Part shown: positions 40,504 to 50,691 of the stretch, in pieces
Numbering within the stretch: position 1 is the stretch's first letter
How the letters are laid out: each line of letters starts with the position of its first letter
Assembly: GCF_010727325.1 (NCBI RefSeq)
Contig: NZ_AP022565.1
Location: 4,278,001-4,342,000 of the forward strand
DNA length: 64,000 nt
Origin: Mycolicibacterium alvei
Lineage (GTDB): Bacteria > Actinomycetota > Actinomycetes > Mycobacteriales > Mycobacteriaceae
Reading direction: 5' to 3'
Notes under the pieces: generated by a model
What the model was told of the DNA's origin: nothing
What the model saw: only the letters and a program-made list of their open reading frames with translations
Databases searched by the model: none
Program-made: the position numbers and the translations under genes

Positions 40504-41318
40504 TGCTGCTCGCCATCGACGTCCGCAACACCCACACCACGGTTGGGCTGATCTCCGGTTCGGGTGATCACGCGAAAGTGGTGCAGCAGTGGCGGATCCG
40601 CACCGAGTCCGAGGTGACCGCCGACGAGTTGGCGCTCACCATCGACGGCCTGATCGGTGATGCCACTGACGAACTAACAGGTGCGACTGCCCTTTCCACG
40701 GTGCCCTCGGTACTGCACGAGGTGCGCTTGATGCTCGATCAGTACTGGCCGGCGGTGCCGCATGTGCTGATCGAACCCGGTGTGCGTACCGGTATTCCGC
40801 TGCTGGTCGACAACCCGAAGGAAGTCGGCGCGGACCGCATCGTGAATTGCCTTGCCGCCTATCACAAGTACGGCACCGCGGCGATCATCGTCGATTTCGG
40901 CTCGTCGATCTGTGTCGACGTGGTGTCGGCCAAGGGAGAGTTCCTGGGCGGGGCGATCGCCCCCGGTGTGCAGGTGTCCTCGGATGCCGCCGCAGCCCGC
41001 TCGGCCGGCCTGCGCCGGGTCGAGCTGACCCGTCCGCGTTCGGTGATCGGCAAGAACACCGTCGAATGTATGCAGGCCGGGGCGGTGTTCGGTTTCGCCG
41101 GGCTGGTCGATGGTCTGGTCAACCGGATTCGCGCAGATGTCGACGGGTTCGCCGGTGACGACGTCGCGGTGGTGGCGACCGGTTATACCGCGCCACTGGT
41201 GTTGCCCGACCTGCGCACCGTCGAGCATTACGACCGCCACCTCACCCTCGACGGCCTGCGGTTGGTATTCGAGCGCAACCGTGACAGTCAGCGCGGCCGG
41301 CTCAAACCGGCACGGTGA
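40503..41318 (+). CDS. coaX: type III pantothenate kinase
   Basis: This 271-residue ASKHA-fold kinase commits pantothenate to coenzyme A. Phosphate motifs are [15 protein letters not shown] at the N-terminus and [29 protein letters not shown] and GGAIAPGVQ are also conserved. Type III enzymes often need monovalent cations and resist CoA feedback. Mycobacteria usually also have CoaA elsewhere, and CoaX of M. tuberculosis has been reported as not active, so activity here is uncertain. It is the last gene of the pan run. Confidence 0.93.
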   Translation: MLLAIDVRNTHTTVGLISGSGDHAKVVQQWRIRTESEVTADELALTIDGLIGDATDELTGATALSTVPSVLHEVRLMLDQYWPAVPHVLIEPGVRTGIPLLVDNPKEVGADRIVNCLAAYHKYGTAAIIVDFGSSICVDVVSAKGEFLGGAIAPGVQVSSDAAAARSAGLRRVELTRPRSVIGKNTVECMQAGAVFGFAGLVDGLVNRIRADVDGFAGDDVAVVATGYTAPLVLPDLRTVEHYDRHLTLDGLRLVFERNRDSQRGRLKPAR

Positions 41319-41343
41319 TTTCTCCTGCTCGCGCTGGGAAAGT

Positions 41344-41349
41344 TAGGCT
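41344..41349 (+). promoter_or_regulatory. -10 element of lysS
   Basis: TAGGCT ends 8 nt before the GTG of lysS at 41358, which fits a leaderless or nearly leaderless mRNA. Confidence 0.5.
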
Positions 41350-41357
41350 CACATTCT

Positions 41358-42881
41358 GTGAGCCCCGCCGATCGCGACGACGCGTCCCAGTCCCAGGCCG
41401 ACCTTCCCGAACAGTTCCGGATTCGTCAGGCCAAGCGGGAGCGGCTGCTGGCCGAGGGCCGTGAACCCTATCCGGTGACCGTCCCGCGTACGCACTCTCT
41501 GGCTGAACTGCGCAGCGCCTATCCGGACCTGGCCGCCGATACGCAGACCGGCGTGCTGGTCGGTGTCACGGGCCGGGTGGTATTCGCCCGCAATTCGGGC
41601 AAGTTGTGCTTCGCGACGCTGCAGGAGGGTGACGGTACGCAGCTGCAGGCGATGATCAGCCTGGCCCAGGTGGGGCAGGAGTCGCTCGATGCGTGGAAGG
41701 CCGACGTAGACCTCGGCGACATCGTGTTCGTCCACGGCGAGGTGATCAGCTCCAAGCGCGGTGAACTCTCGGTGCTGGCCGATTCGTGGCAGATGACGGC
41801 CAAGGCGCTGCGCCCGCTGCCTGTTGCTCACAAAGAGATGAGCGAAGAGGCGCGGGTGCGTCAGCGCTACGTGGATCTCATCGTGCGTCCGGAAGCACGC
41901 AGTGTCGCGCGTCAGCGGGTGGCGGTGGTGCGGGCGGTGCGTTCGGCTCTGGAGCGCCGCGGCTTCCTCGAGGTCGAGACTCCCATGCTGCAGACCCTGG
42001 CCGGCGGAGCGGCGGCCCGGCCGTTCATCACCCATTCCAATGCGCTCGACGTTGATCTGTACCTGCGGATTGCGCCGGAACTGTTCCTCAAGCGCTGCAT
42101 CGTCGGCGGTTTTGACCGGGTTTTCGAGTTGAATCGGAACTTTCGCAACGAAGGCGTTGATTCCACGCACTCACCGGAATTCTCGATGCTGGAGACGTAC
42201 CAGGCCTACGGTGACTACAACGATTCTGCAGTGGTCACCCGCGAACTTATTCAAGAAGTTGCCGACGAGGCGATCGGAACTCGTGAAGTGCCATTGCCTG
42301 ATGGCACTATCTACGATCTCGACGGGCAATGGGACACATTGGAAATGTATCCCTCGCTGTCGGAGGCGCTCGGTGAGGAGATCACACCGGAGACCGCGGT
42401 CGAACACTTGTGGCGTATTGCCGATCGTCTAGAGGTCGAGATTCCGCGGGACCGCGGCTACGGTCACGGGAAATTGGTCGAAGAACTCTGGGAGCACACA
42501 GTTGGTGAAAAGTTGTGGGCGCCAACATTCGTCCGCGATTTCCCGGTGGAGACGTCTCCGCTGACCCGGGCGCACCGCAGCATTCCCGGCGTGACCGAGA
42601 AATGGGACCTTTACATAAGGCGTTTCGAGCTCGCTACCGGATATTCTGAACTCGTCGACCCGGTAATCCAACGTGAGCGATTCGAGGCCCAGGCCCGCGC
42701 CGCCGCCGCCGGCGATGACGAGGCAATGGTTCTCGACGATGATTTCCTTGCCGCATTGGAGTACGCGATGCCGCCGACGACCGGCACCGGAATGGGTGTG
42801 GATCGCCTGTTGATGGCGCTGACGGGGTTGTCTATTAGGGAGACGGTTTTGTTCCCGATTGTTCGTCGTCAAGGTAACTGA
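41358..42881 (+). CDS. lysS: lysyl-tRNA synthetase (class II)
   Basis: This 507-residue protein has an N-terminal OB-fold anticodon-binding domain (about residues 60-165) and a class II core: motif 1 around [12 protein letters not shown], motif 2 with [17 protein letters not shown] and motif 3 [13 protein letters not shown]. All catalytic motifs are intact. From about 42100 to the end, GC content and codon choice change clearly: third positions fall and rare codons such as CTA, AGG and ATA appear. The protein sequence stays normal. This suggests that the 3' half was replaced by recombination. Start GTG at 41358, after a TAGGCT element. Confidence 0.95.
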   Translation: MSPADRDDASQSQADLPEQFRIRQAKRERLLAEGREPYPVTVPRTHSLAELRSAYPDLAADTQTGVLVGVTGRVVFARNSGKLCFATLQEGDGTQLQAMISLAQVGQESLDAWKADVDLGDIVFVHGEVISSKRGELSVLADSWQMTAKALRPLPVAHKEMSEEARVRQRYVDLIVRPEARSVARQRVAVVRAVRSALERRGFLEVETPMLQTLAGGAAARPFITHSNALDVDLYLRIAPELFLKRCIVGGFDRVFELNRNFRNEGVDSTHSPEFSMLETYQAYGDYNDSAVVTRELIQEVADEAIGTREVPLPDGTIYDLDGQWDTLEMYPSLSEALGEEITPETAVEHLWRIADRLEVEIPRDRGYGHGKLVEELWEHTVGEKLWAPTFVRDFPVETSPLTRAHRSIPGVTEKWDLYIRRFELATGYSELVDPVIQRERFEAQARAAAAGDDEAMVLDDDFLAALEYAMPPTTGTGMGVDRLLMALTGLSIRETVLFPIVRRQGN

Positions 42882-43012
42882 GTCACAGCAACTGAACTCT
42901 TCAGATCGTCCCGTTGTTGGAAATGTGCATGTTTTGTGGCACATTAGGGCGCGGGTGCGGGATACTCGGTGGTAGTTACCAATGCGTTTGCAGAAGGGTT
43001 CGGTGTTGAGTA

Positions 43013-43354
43013 ATGGCGAAAAAAGTGACCGTAACGTTGGTCGACGATTTCGACGGTGAAGCCACCGCCGACGAGACGGTCGAATTCGCCCTCGACGGTG
43101 TCACCTATGAGATCGACCTTTCCTCGAAAAACGCAACCAAGCTCCGGAACGATCTGAAGCAGTGGGTGGAGGCCGGGCGCCGGGTCGGTGGGCGCCGGCG
43201 CGGACGGGCGGCAGGGCCGGCCCGTGGCCGCGGCGCCATCGACCGCGAGCAGAGCGCCGCCATCCGCGAATGGGCCCGTCGCAACGGCCACAACGTGTCG
43301 ACGCGGGGTCGCATCCCCGCCGACGTCATCGATGCTTTCCACGCCGCCACATAA
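43013..43354 (+). CDS. lsr2: Lsr2 nucleoid-associated silencing protein
   Basis: This 113-residue H-NS-like protein has an N-terminal beta-hairpin dimerisation domain ([15 protein letters not shown]) and a basic Arg/Gly linker (about residues 62-80). The C-terminal DNA-binding domain carries the RGR minor-groove motif ([14 protein letters not shown]). It binds AT-rich DNA and represses horizontally acquired genes and ESX loci, so the low-GC esp-like gene at the left edge is a plausible target. It lies between lysS and clpC1 and ends in front of a strong terminator. The 131-bp upstream gap is AT-rich for this genome, which could permit autoregulation. Confidence 0.97.
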   Translation: MAKKVTVTLVDDFDGEATADETVEFALDGVTYEIDLSSKNATKLRNDLKQWVEAGRRVGGRRRGRAAGPARGRGAIDREQSAAIREWARRNGHNVSTRGRIPADVIDAFHAAT

Positions 43355-43383
43355 ACGACCGCAACGTAACCGATAGTTGCCAG

Positions 43384-43419
43384 CTCCGGACCGGTGAGAA
43401 TTCCCGGTCCGGAGTTTTT
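43384..43419 (+). terminator. intrinsic terminator after lsr2
   Basis: CTCCGGACCGG (43384-43394) pairs perfectly with CCGGTCCGGAG (43404-43414) around a 9-nt loop and is followed by TTTTT. Confidence 0.85.
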
Positions 43420-43433
43420 CGCTAGCGGCGAAC
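43416..43433. promoter_or_regulatory. ClgR-like operator upstream of clpC1
   Basis: TTTTCGCTAGCGGCGAAC fits the corynebacterial ClgR consensus as I remember it (WNNWCGCYNANRGCGWWS) with one mismatch. ClgR activates clpC and clpP genes in actinobacteria. The box begins in the T-run of the lsr2 terminator, about 230 bp before the clpC1 ATG. Confidence 0.5.
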
Positions 43434-43548
43434 CCGAAACGGGTAGTTTCCGGAAACGATTCGCCCACCGGCAGCGTTGCTCTTGTGCAGCACTTGATGT
43501 GGACAGCTTGTCCTGGGTCCAACCTCCGCACCCGGGACGGCCGCCCAT

Positions 43549-43554
43549 TAGAGT
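43549..43554 (+). promoter_or_regulatory. -10 element candidate for clpC1
   Basis: TAGAGT fits TANNNT and would give a clpC1 leader of about 85 nt. The rest of the 292-bp gap holds the terminator, the ClgR-like box and no open frame with coding character. Confidence 0.35.
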
Positions 43555-43646
43555 GGACGGTAGAAACTCCGTGCGGGCTACGAGAAAACCGATGTAACGA
43601 AGCCGTACGCGGGTATCGCTACGCGATGGAGAGCAGGTAACCACCG

Positions 43647-46175
<2,529 letters not shown>

Positions 46176-46185
46176 GGTTCTGACG

Positions 46186-46217
46186 AAAATGCCCCCGTCG
46201 CGAGACGGGGGCATTTT
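46186..46217 (+). terminator. intrinsic terminator after clpC1
   Basis: AAAATGCCCCCGTC (46186-46199) pairs perfectly with GACGGGGGCATTTT (46204-46217) around a GCGA tetraloop. The A- and T-flanks make it potentially bidirectional. Confidence 0.9.
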
Positions 46218-46254
46218 CGCGTGCACCGAAAGAGAGAACTCATGCGCGGGTAGC

Positions 46255-46260
46255 TAGGAT
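46255..46260 (+). promoter_or_regulatory. -10 element of the cobalamin-riboswitch leader
   Basis: TAGGAT would start transcription at about 46267, a few bases before aptamer stem P1. Confidence 0.45.
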
Positions 46261-46272
46261 GCTGTTGTAATC

Positions 46273-46342
46273 GACAGGCAAAGGAATCTGGTGAGAGTCC
46301 AGAGCGGCCGCGCCACTGTTAACAGTCAGACCCTGGCCTGTC
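46273..46342 (+). promoter_or_regulatory. cobalamin riboswitch aptamer upstream of cbtBA
   Basis: P1 pairs GACAGGC (46273-46279) with GCCTGTC (46336-46342). Inside are the conserved core GGAATCTGGTGAGAGTCCAG, followed by GCCGCGCCACTG (compare CCGCAACUG), and a B12-box-like AGTCAGACCCTGGCCTG. The downstream genes are cobalt transporters, a known target of this riboswitch. Confidence 0.8.
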
Positions 46343-46352
46343 ACGATACGGA

Positions 46353-46376
46353 CTGGGACGCGAATTCCCGGAAAGG
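46353..46376 (+). promoter_or_regulatory. possible SD-sequestering hairpin of the cobalamin riboswitch
   Basis: CTGGGA (46353-46358) can pair with TCCCGG (46366-46371), which covers the first bases of the cbtB ribosome site GGAAAGG (46370-46376). This would allow translational shut-off when cobalamin is bound. Confidence 0.4.
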
Positions 46377-46383
46377 CACGTAG

Positions 46384-46599
46384 ATGACTTCCACTGATGC
46401 ACGCACGGTTCACGCCCGGCCGATCAACCTGTCGGCGACCAAGGCGGTGCTCTGGCTGACCCTGACGGCGTTCATCGCCCTGCTGGCCCTCTACTTCGTC
46501 GGAATGGACCAGGGCGCAACCTCGGTTCTGGGCAACAACACCTACGTGCACGAGTTCGTGCATGACGCACGGCACCTGCTCGGTTTCCCCTGTCACTGA
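46384..46599 (+). CDS. cbtB: CbtB cobalt transporter subunit
   Basis: This 71-residue protein has one membrane helix (about residues 21-43) and a His-rich C-terminus (HEFVHDARHLLGFPCH) that can bind cobalt. CbtB is always coded with CbtA, and the two form a predicted cobalt uptake system under B12 riboswitch control. ATG at 46384 follows GGAAAGG at 7 nt. The cbtA gene begins 24 bp later. Confidence 0.93.
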   Translation: MTSTDARTVHARPINLSATKAVLWLTLTAFIALLALYFVGMDQGATSVLGNNTYVHEFVHDARHLLGFPCH

Positions 46600-46623
46600 C
46601 CTGAAACCGAGATAACAGAGCCA

Positions 46624-47388
46624 ATGGAAAGACAACTCATCGGGCGCGGCATTCTGGCCGGCGCCCTGGGGGGCGTGTTCGCATTCTTCTGGTCGAAGGT
46701 GCTGATCGAACCGGTCATCGGCCGGGCGATCGATTTCGAGAACGGTGTCGGCGCCGCGCACGAAGCGGCCGAGCACGGTCCTGCCGGGCACTCGCACGGC
46801 GGCGATGAGGGCGTCGAGCTGTTCAGCCGCGGCGTGCAATCCAACATCGGGATGGGTCTGGGCGTCCTGATCTTCAGCGTGGCGATGGGCGCACTGCTGG
46901 CCGTCGTGTTCTGCGTGGTCTACGGCCGGACCAGCCTGTCGGCGCGGGCGCTGGCCGCCCTGACCGCCGGCGGCATGCTGGTCTCGCTGTGGATCGTCCC
47001 GGCGCTGAAATATCCGCCCAATCCGCCTGCGGTCAGCCTCGACGAAACCATCCAGCAGCGGACCCTGCTGTACCTGCTGTTGGTGGTGCTGTCGGCCGGG
47101 TTGTTCGTGGGCTCGGTGCTGCTGGCACGTCGACTCACACCGAAGCTGGGCATCTGGAACGCCACCCTGATCGGGGTCGCGGACTATGTGGTGTCGATGG
47201 CCGTGGTCTTCCTGATCCTGCCGGGCATCCATGAGACCCCGTCGACGTTCCCGGCCGGCGACCTCTATGACTTCCGGCTGTATTCCCTGGGCACCCAGGT
47301 GGTGATCTGGGCGACGATCGGGCTGGTATTCGGTGCCCTGGCGTCGAAGGTGCTTGATGAGAAGAAGCGGGAGTCAGTCTCGGCGTGA
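46624..47388 (+). CDS. cbtA: CbtA cobalt transporter
   Basis: This 254-residue membrane protein has about six helices and a His-containing loop HSHGGDEGVELFSRG after the first helix that is typical of CbtA. It is the second gene behind the cobalamin riboswitch. Together with CbtB it should bring in cobalt for vitamin B12 synthesis. Neither gene exists at this place in M. tuberculosis, where PE_PGRS59 lies after clpC1. Confidence 0.93.
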   Translation: MERQLIGRGILAGALGGVFAFFWSKVLIEPVIGRAIDFENGVGAAHEAAEHGPAGHSHGGDEGVELFSRGVQSNIGMGLGVLIFSVAMGALLAVVFCVVYGRTSLSARALAALTAGGMLVSLWIVPALKYPPNPPAVSLDETIQQRTLLYLLLVVLSAGLFVGSVLLARRLTPKLGIWNATLIGVADYVVSMAVVFLILPGIHETPSTFPAGDLYDFRLYSLGTQVVIWATIGLVFGALASKVLDEKKRESVSA

Positions 47389-47404
47389 TTTCGGGTGACT
47401 TTCG

Positions 47405-47953
47405 ATGAGTGAGGTCGTCCGGCTGACGTTGGTGTCGCATGCCATGACCGACGCCACGGCGGCCGGACGATTCCCCACCGATGAGCCGCTCAATCAGCTG
47501 GGCCATCGGCAAGCCGATGCCACCGTCGAACTGGGCGTCGTCGACGCCGCGTACTGCGGTCCGGAGAAACGGTCCCGTCAGACCGCCGAACTGCTGGGCG
47601 TGTCGGCGGTGGTCGAACCTCAACTGGCAGATCTGGATTTCGGGGGCTGGTGCGGTGGGGTACTGGACCGGGTACCGCCGGCTGACCTCGCGGTCTGGCT
47701 GGACGACCCGGCCCGGGCGCCGCACGGTGGCGAATCGGTGGTCGATCTCCTCAGTCGGGTCCACGGCTGGATGGACAGCCTGGCCTCGGCGCGCGGGCGC
47801 ATCGTGGCGGTGACCCACCCGGCGGTGATCCGAGCGGCGATCCTCGTTGCGTTGGACGCCCCACCGAAATCGTTCTGGCGTATCGACATCGCGCCGATGA
47901 GCCGGACCGTGATGCACTTGCGCGGTCAGGCCTGGACGCTGCGGAGCAATTAG
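47405..47953 (+). CDS. histidine phosphatase-family protein with altered RHG motif
   Basis: This 182-residue protein has the phosphoglycerate mutase-like fold. The hallmark LVRHG at the N-terminus reads LVSHAMT, so the phosphate-binding Arg is Ser and the Gly is Ala; the acceptor His remains. The later GPEKRSRQTAELL and VTHPAVIRAAI (second His) are preserved. It begins 16 bp after cbtA and probably lies in the riboswitch operon, so a B12-linked role like alpha-ribazole phosphatase CobC is possible; the motif loss argues for weak or different activity. The 3' end overlaps the convergent lpqF by 4 bp. Confidence 0.85.
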   Translation: MSEVVRLTLVSHAMTDATAAGRFPTDEPLNQLGHRQADATVELGVVDAAYCGPEKRSRQTAELLGVSAVVEPQLADLDFGGWCGGVLDRVPPADLAVWLDDPARAPHGGESVVDLLSRVHGWMDSLASARGRIVAVTHPAVIRAAILVALDAPPKSFWRIDIAPMSRTVMHLRGQAWTLRSN

Positions 47954-49314
47954 CCCACAGGTGCCATGGCGAACGCCCGCTTGGCGATCTGCAGCAACCA
48001 TCCTGCGGCAGTGGGGCTCCGGAACTTGGGCCAGTTCAGCTGAAAACTGAACACCCACGGCTGCCCGGTGTAGTCCACCGCATACCAGCTGAAGGTCAGA
48101 TCGCCGGGCAGGTTGCCGCCCTTGGCGCCGATATAGCGCCACTTCGCCGGATCCGGGTCGATCCCGGGCAACGCCGAGAGGATGTCCTTCACCGGTGCGG
48201 CGGCACCGTGGGCAGAGGCCTGCAGCGCGGCGTGCACCCGGCAGATGTCGGCCGCGCTGGCGAACCATTCGAGGCCGTCGTTGGAGGCCGGCGTATGGGT
48301 GCGGTACGGATCCGGTTCGTAGGGACGGGAATTGGTCTGCTGGAGCAGCGCCACCCGGTCAGCGGGTGAGGCGGTCTTCCACTGGTCGCGAAGGTTGGGT
48401 TCACCCCAGCCGACCGAGAACACCTCGTGCATGGTCGGGAACGGAGTCATGCTGGCGGGATCGTGGTGCCCTGCGGTCACCAGTGCGCGTTCCACGGCGG
48501 CCGGACCCATCCGTGCGATCAGCAGGTCGGTGGCCATGTTGTCGCTGGCCGAGATCATCTGCTGGGCGGCGGTCCGCACCGTGATCAGAGCGCCGGGGGG
48601 CAGCTTGTCCAACCCGGCGGAGCCGAGCTTCTTGCCTTCCTTGGTGATCGTGAGGTGATCGTCCCAGCTGAGGGTGCCGGCCTTCACCGCGTCCGAAACT
48701 GCAAGCAGTACATAGAGTTTGAAGATCGAAGCCAGCGGCAGTGACATGTCGGTGTTGGTGCCGGCGACCTGCTCGCACTTGCCGTCGACCACTTTGGACA
48801 CGCGGTAGGAGTAACGCGCACCCGACTTGGTCAGCTCGGTGTCGATATCGGACCAGGTGTCGATCTTCGGCGGCACCAGCGTGACATCGAAGCGGTCGAC
48901 GAGTCCGCTGTCGTTGGTCCGCAGTTCGATGTCCTGGGCCACGTTGTAGGAGGTCAGTACGTGCAACGTCGCCTGCGCGGCACCGATGTCCACCGAGGTG
49001 ACCTTGAACGGCCGATCCCACCAGATCGCGTCCATCTTGGTGCCCACCAGGTCGACCTTTTCGGGGACGGCCAGGGTGCGGACGCCGATGGGGCCGATGG
49101 GCCAGTCGGAGTTGAGCATGTCCATGGTCTGCTTGGCCCGCAGACCGGGTGGGGTGATGGTGTCGATGTGCGCGCCGTAGGACACTTCGGCCGCGGGCGC
49201 GACGCTCGGCGCACAGCCACAAGCCAGGGCCGCGGCGACCGCCGCGATGGCCGTCAGGCCGACCGCGCGGCGCGGCGTCCGGGCGTGGCTACGCCTGGGC
49301 AGCGGGCCCTGCAA
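47950..49314 (-). CDS. lpqF: lipoprotein LpqF, serine beta-lactamase-like fold
   Basis: This protein of about 454 residues has a basic N-terminus, a hydrophobic stretch and a lipobox (LACGC). An N-terminal NTF2-like domain (about residues 50-170) is followed by a class A beta-lactamase/D,D-peptidase-like domain with SxxK in LASIFKLYVL and SDN (SASDNMATDLLI). It matches LpqF (Rv3593). The start is uncertain: TTG at 49314 gives a typical signal peptide and a length equal to LpqF, overlapping mhuD by 26 bp; no ATG or GTG lies between there and the signal peptide. It acts outside the membrane; the substrate is unknown. Confidence 0.87.
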   Translation of the reverse strand: MQGPLPRRSHARTPRRAVGLTAIAAVAAALACGCAPSVAPAAEVSYGAHIDTITPPGLRAKQTMDMLNSDWPIGPIGVRTLAVPEKVDLVGTKMDAIWWDRPFKVTSVDIGAAQATLHVLTSYNVAQDIELRTNDSGLVDRFDVTLVPPKIDTWSDIDTELTKSGARYSYRVSKVVDGKCEQVAGTNTDMSLPLASIFKLYVLLAVSDAVKAGTLSWDDHLTITKEGKKLGSAGLDKLPPGALITVRTAAQQMISASDNMATDLLIARMGPAAVERALVTAGHHDPASMTPFPTMHEVFSVGWGEPNLRDQWKTASPADRVALLQQTNSRPYEPDPYRTHTPASNDGLEWFASAADICRVHAALQASAHGAAAPVKDILSALPGIDPDPAKWRYIGAKGGNLPGDLTFSWYAVDYTGQPWVFSFQLNWPKFRSPTAAGWLLQIAKRAFAMAPVG

Positions 49315-49606
49315 CGTCCAGCACAACCTCGAACTCCAGCAGCGATGCGCCGGTAGCCACCGGGTTGGCGTGCTCACCCTTGTGGGCGTCGGCGGCGCGC
49401 CCCGAAGCCCACGCCTGGAAGGCCTCTTCGGTTTCCCACTGCGTCACCACGAAGTAGCGTTCCTCGCCCTTGACCGGACGTAGCAGTTGGAAGCCGAGGA
49501 ACCCGGGCTGGTTGTCGACGGAGTGTGCGCGATTGGCGAACCGCTTCTCCAGTTCCGGGCCTGCGTTGGCCGGTACCTCGATGGCGTTGATCTTCACGAC
49601 AGGCAT
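49289..49606 (-). CDS. mhuD: heme-degrading monooxygenase MhuD
   Basis: This 105-residue ferredoxin-like dimer opens heme to mycobilin without releasing CO and so recovers iron. The key residues are present: Asn7 (VVKINAIEV), Trp66 (FQAWASG) and the heme ligand His75 (HKGEHANPV). ATG at 49606 fixes the length known for MhuD. It overlaps the lpqF start. Order and orientation match Rv3592-Rv3593. Confidence 0.96.
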   Translation of the reverse strand: MPVVKINAIEVPANAGPELEKRFANRAHSVDNQPGFLGFQLLRPVKGEERYFVVTQWETEEAFQAWASGRAADAHKGEHANPVATGASLLEFEVVLDVAGPAAQA

Positions 49607-49645
49607 GGTGTCCAGGCTACCTGTCGCTCCCGGCAAGATAACGGC

Positions 49646-50407
49646 ATGGTCACAGATCTCCTCACCCGCAAAGGCGGGCGCGGCGAGCCCATCGTCCTCG
49701 TGCACGGCCTGATGGGTCGCGGCAGCACCTGGTCACGCCAAGTGCCGTGGTTGACCGCGCTGGGCGAGGTGTACACCTACGACGCGCCGTGGCACCGCGG
49801 GCGCGATGTGGTCGATCCCTATCCGATCAGCACCGAGCGTTTCGTCGCGGATCTCGGTGAGGCCGTGGCCGGGCTCGGTCGGCCGGTGATCCTGGTCGGG
49901 CATTCCATGGGTGCACTGCATTCCTGGTGTCTGGCCGCGGCCCGCCCGGAACTGGTCAAGGCGGTGGTGGTGGAGGATATGGCCCCCGACTTCGTGGGAC
50001 GTACCACCGGGCCCTGGGAGCCGTGGGTACACGCTCTTCCGGTCGAGTTCGGTTCGGCCCAAGAAGTTTTCGCCGAGTTCGGTCCGGTCGCCGGCCAGTA
50101 TTTCCTGGAGGCGTTCGACCGCACGGCTACCGGCTGGAGATTGCACGGCTATCCGCAGTGGTGGCTGGACATCGCTGCCCAGTGGGGGACGCGGGACTAC
50201 TGGCAGCAGTGGCGGGCTGTCGCTGTGCCGACCTTGCTCATCGAGGCGGAGAACTCGGTGGCACCTCCCGGGCAGATGCGTCGAATGGCCGAAATCGGTC
50301 AGGACGCCCGGTATCTGTACGTGCCCGGTGCGGGTCACCTGATCCACGACGACGCACCCGGGGTGTACCGGGAAGCCGTGTCGGAATTTCTAGCGACGCT
50401 CGCCTAG
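49646..50407 (+). CDS. alpha/beta hydrolase (Rv3591c-type)
   Basis: This 253-residue hydrolase has the oxyanion-hole motif VLVHGLMGRGSTW, a Ser nucleophile in VGHSMGALHS and a final His in VPGAGHLIHDD. ATG at 49646 is chosen because the fold begins directly after it. It is divergent from mhuD with a 39-bp gap. The stop region overlaps a small membrane-protein gene on the other strand by 18 bp. The substrate is unknown; neighbours give no clue beyond synteny. Confidence 0.92.
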   Translation: MVTDLLTRKGGRGEPIVLVHGLMGRGSTWSRQVPWLTALGEVYTYDAPWHRGRDVVDPYPISTERFVADLGEAVAGLGRPVILVGHSMGALHSWCLAAARPELVKAVVVEDMAPDFVGRTTGPWEPWVHALPVEFGSAQEVFAEFGPVAGQYFLEAFDRTATGWRLHGYPQWWLDIAAQWGTRDYWQQWRAVAVPTLLIEAENSVAPPGQMRRMAEIGQDARYLYVPGAGHLIHDDAPGVYREAVSEFLATLA

Positions 50408-50620
50408 GGCTCCGGCGCTCGGCCACGACGGCCGGCGTTCGAACCGGCTGCGGACCGCGTCGAGATCGTGGCCCGCGCGGTACATCTCGTAGTCGGGCGG
50501 GCTTGGGTCGAACTGATCCAGGCGGAAACGCGGGACGGCGTTGCGATGTGCCGCCCAACTCACCGCGGCGGCGACCGCGAGGGGCAGGGCCAGGATTATC
50601 AGCGCCAGTGCAACAGTCAT
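50390..50620 (-). CDS. small single-span membrane protein, 76 aa
   Basis: This short protein has one N-terminal helix (MTVALALIILALPLAVAAA) and a cytoplasmic, charged and Pro-containing tail (PSPPDYEMYRAGHDLDAVR). Codon bias and its fit between two genes support it being real. It is convergent with the hydrolase (18-bp overlap) and divergent from the GlxA-type regulator. I know no function for it. Confidence 0.72.
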   Translation of the reverse strand: MTVALALIILALPLAVAAAVSWAAHRNAVPRFRLDQFDPSPPDYEMYRAGHDLDAVRSRFERRPSWPSAGALGERR

Positions 50621-50679
50621 GGCAGTAATTGTTGTAAGAACAATATTCCGCCAACAGTGGCAGTGCTGACACCTTGCGA

Positions 50680-50685
50680 TAAAAT
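50680..50685 (+). promoter_or_regulatory. -10 element of a leaderless promoter
   Basis: TAAAAT ends exactly 6 nt before the ATG at 50692. It is one of the strongest TANNNT matches in the window. Confidence 0.6.
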
Positions 50686-50691
50686 GCTGCC

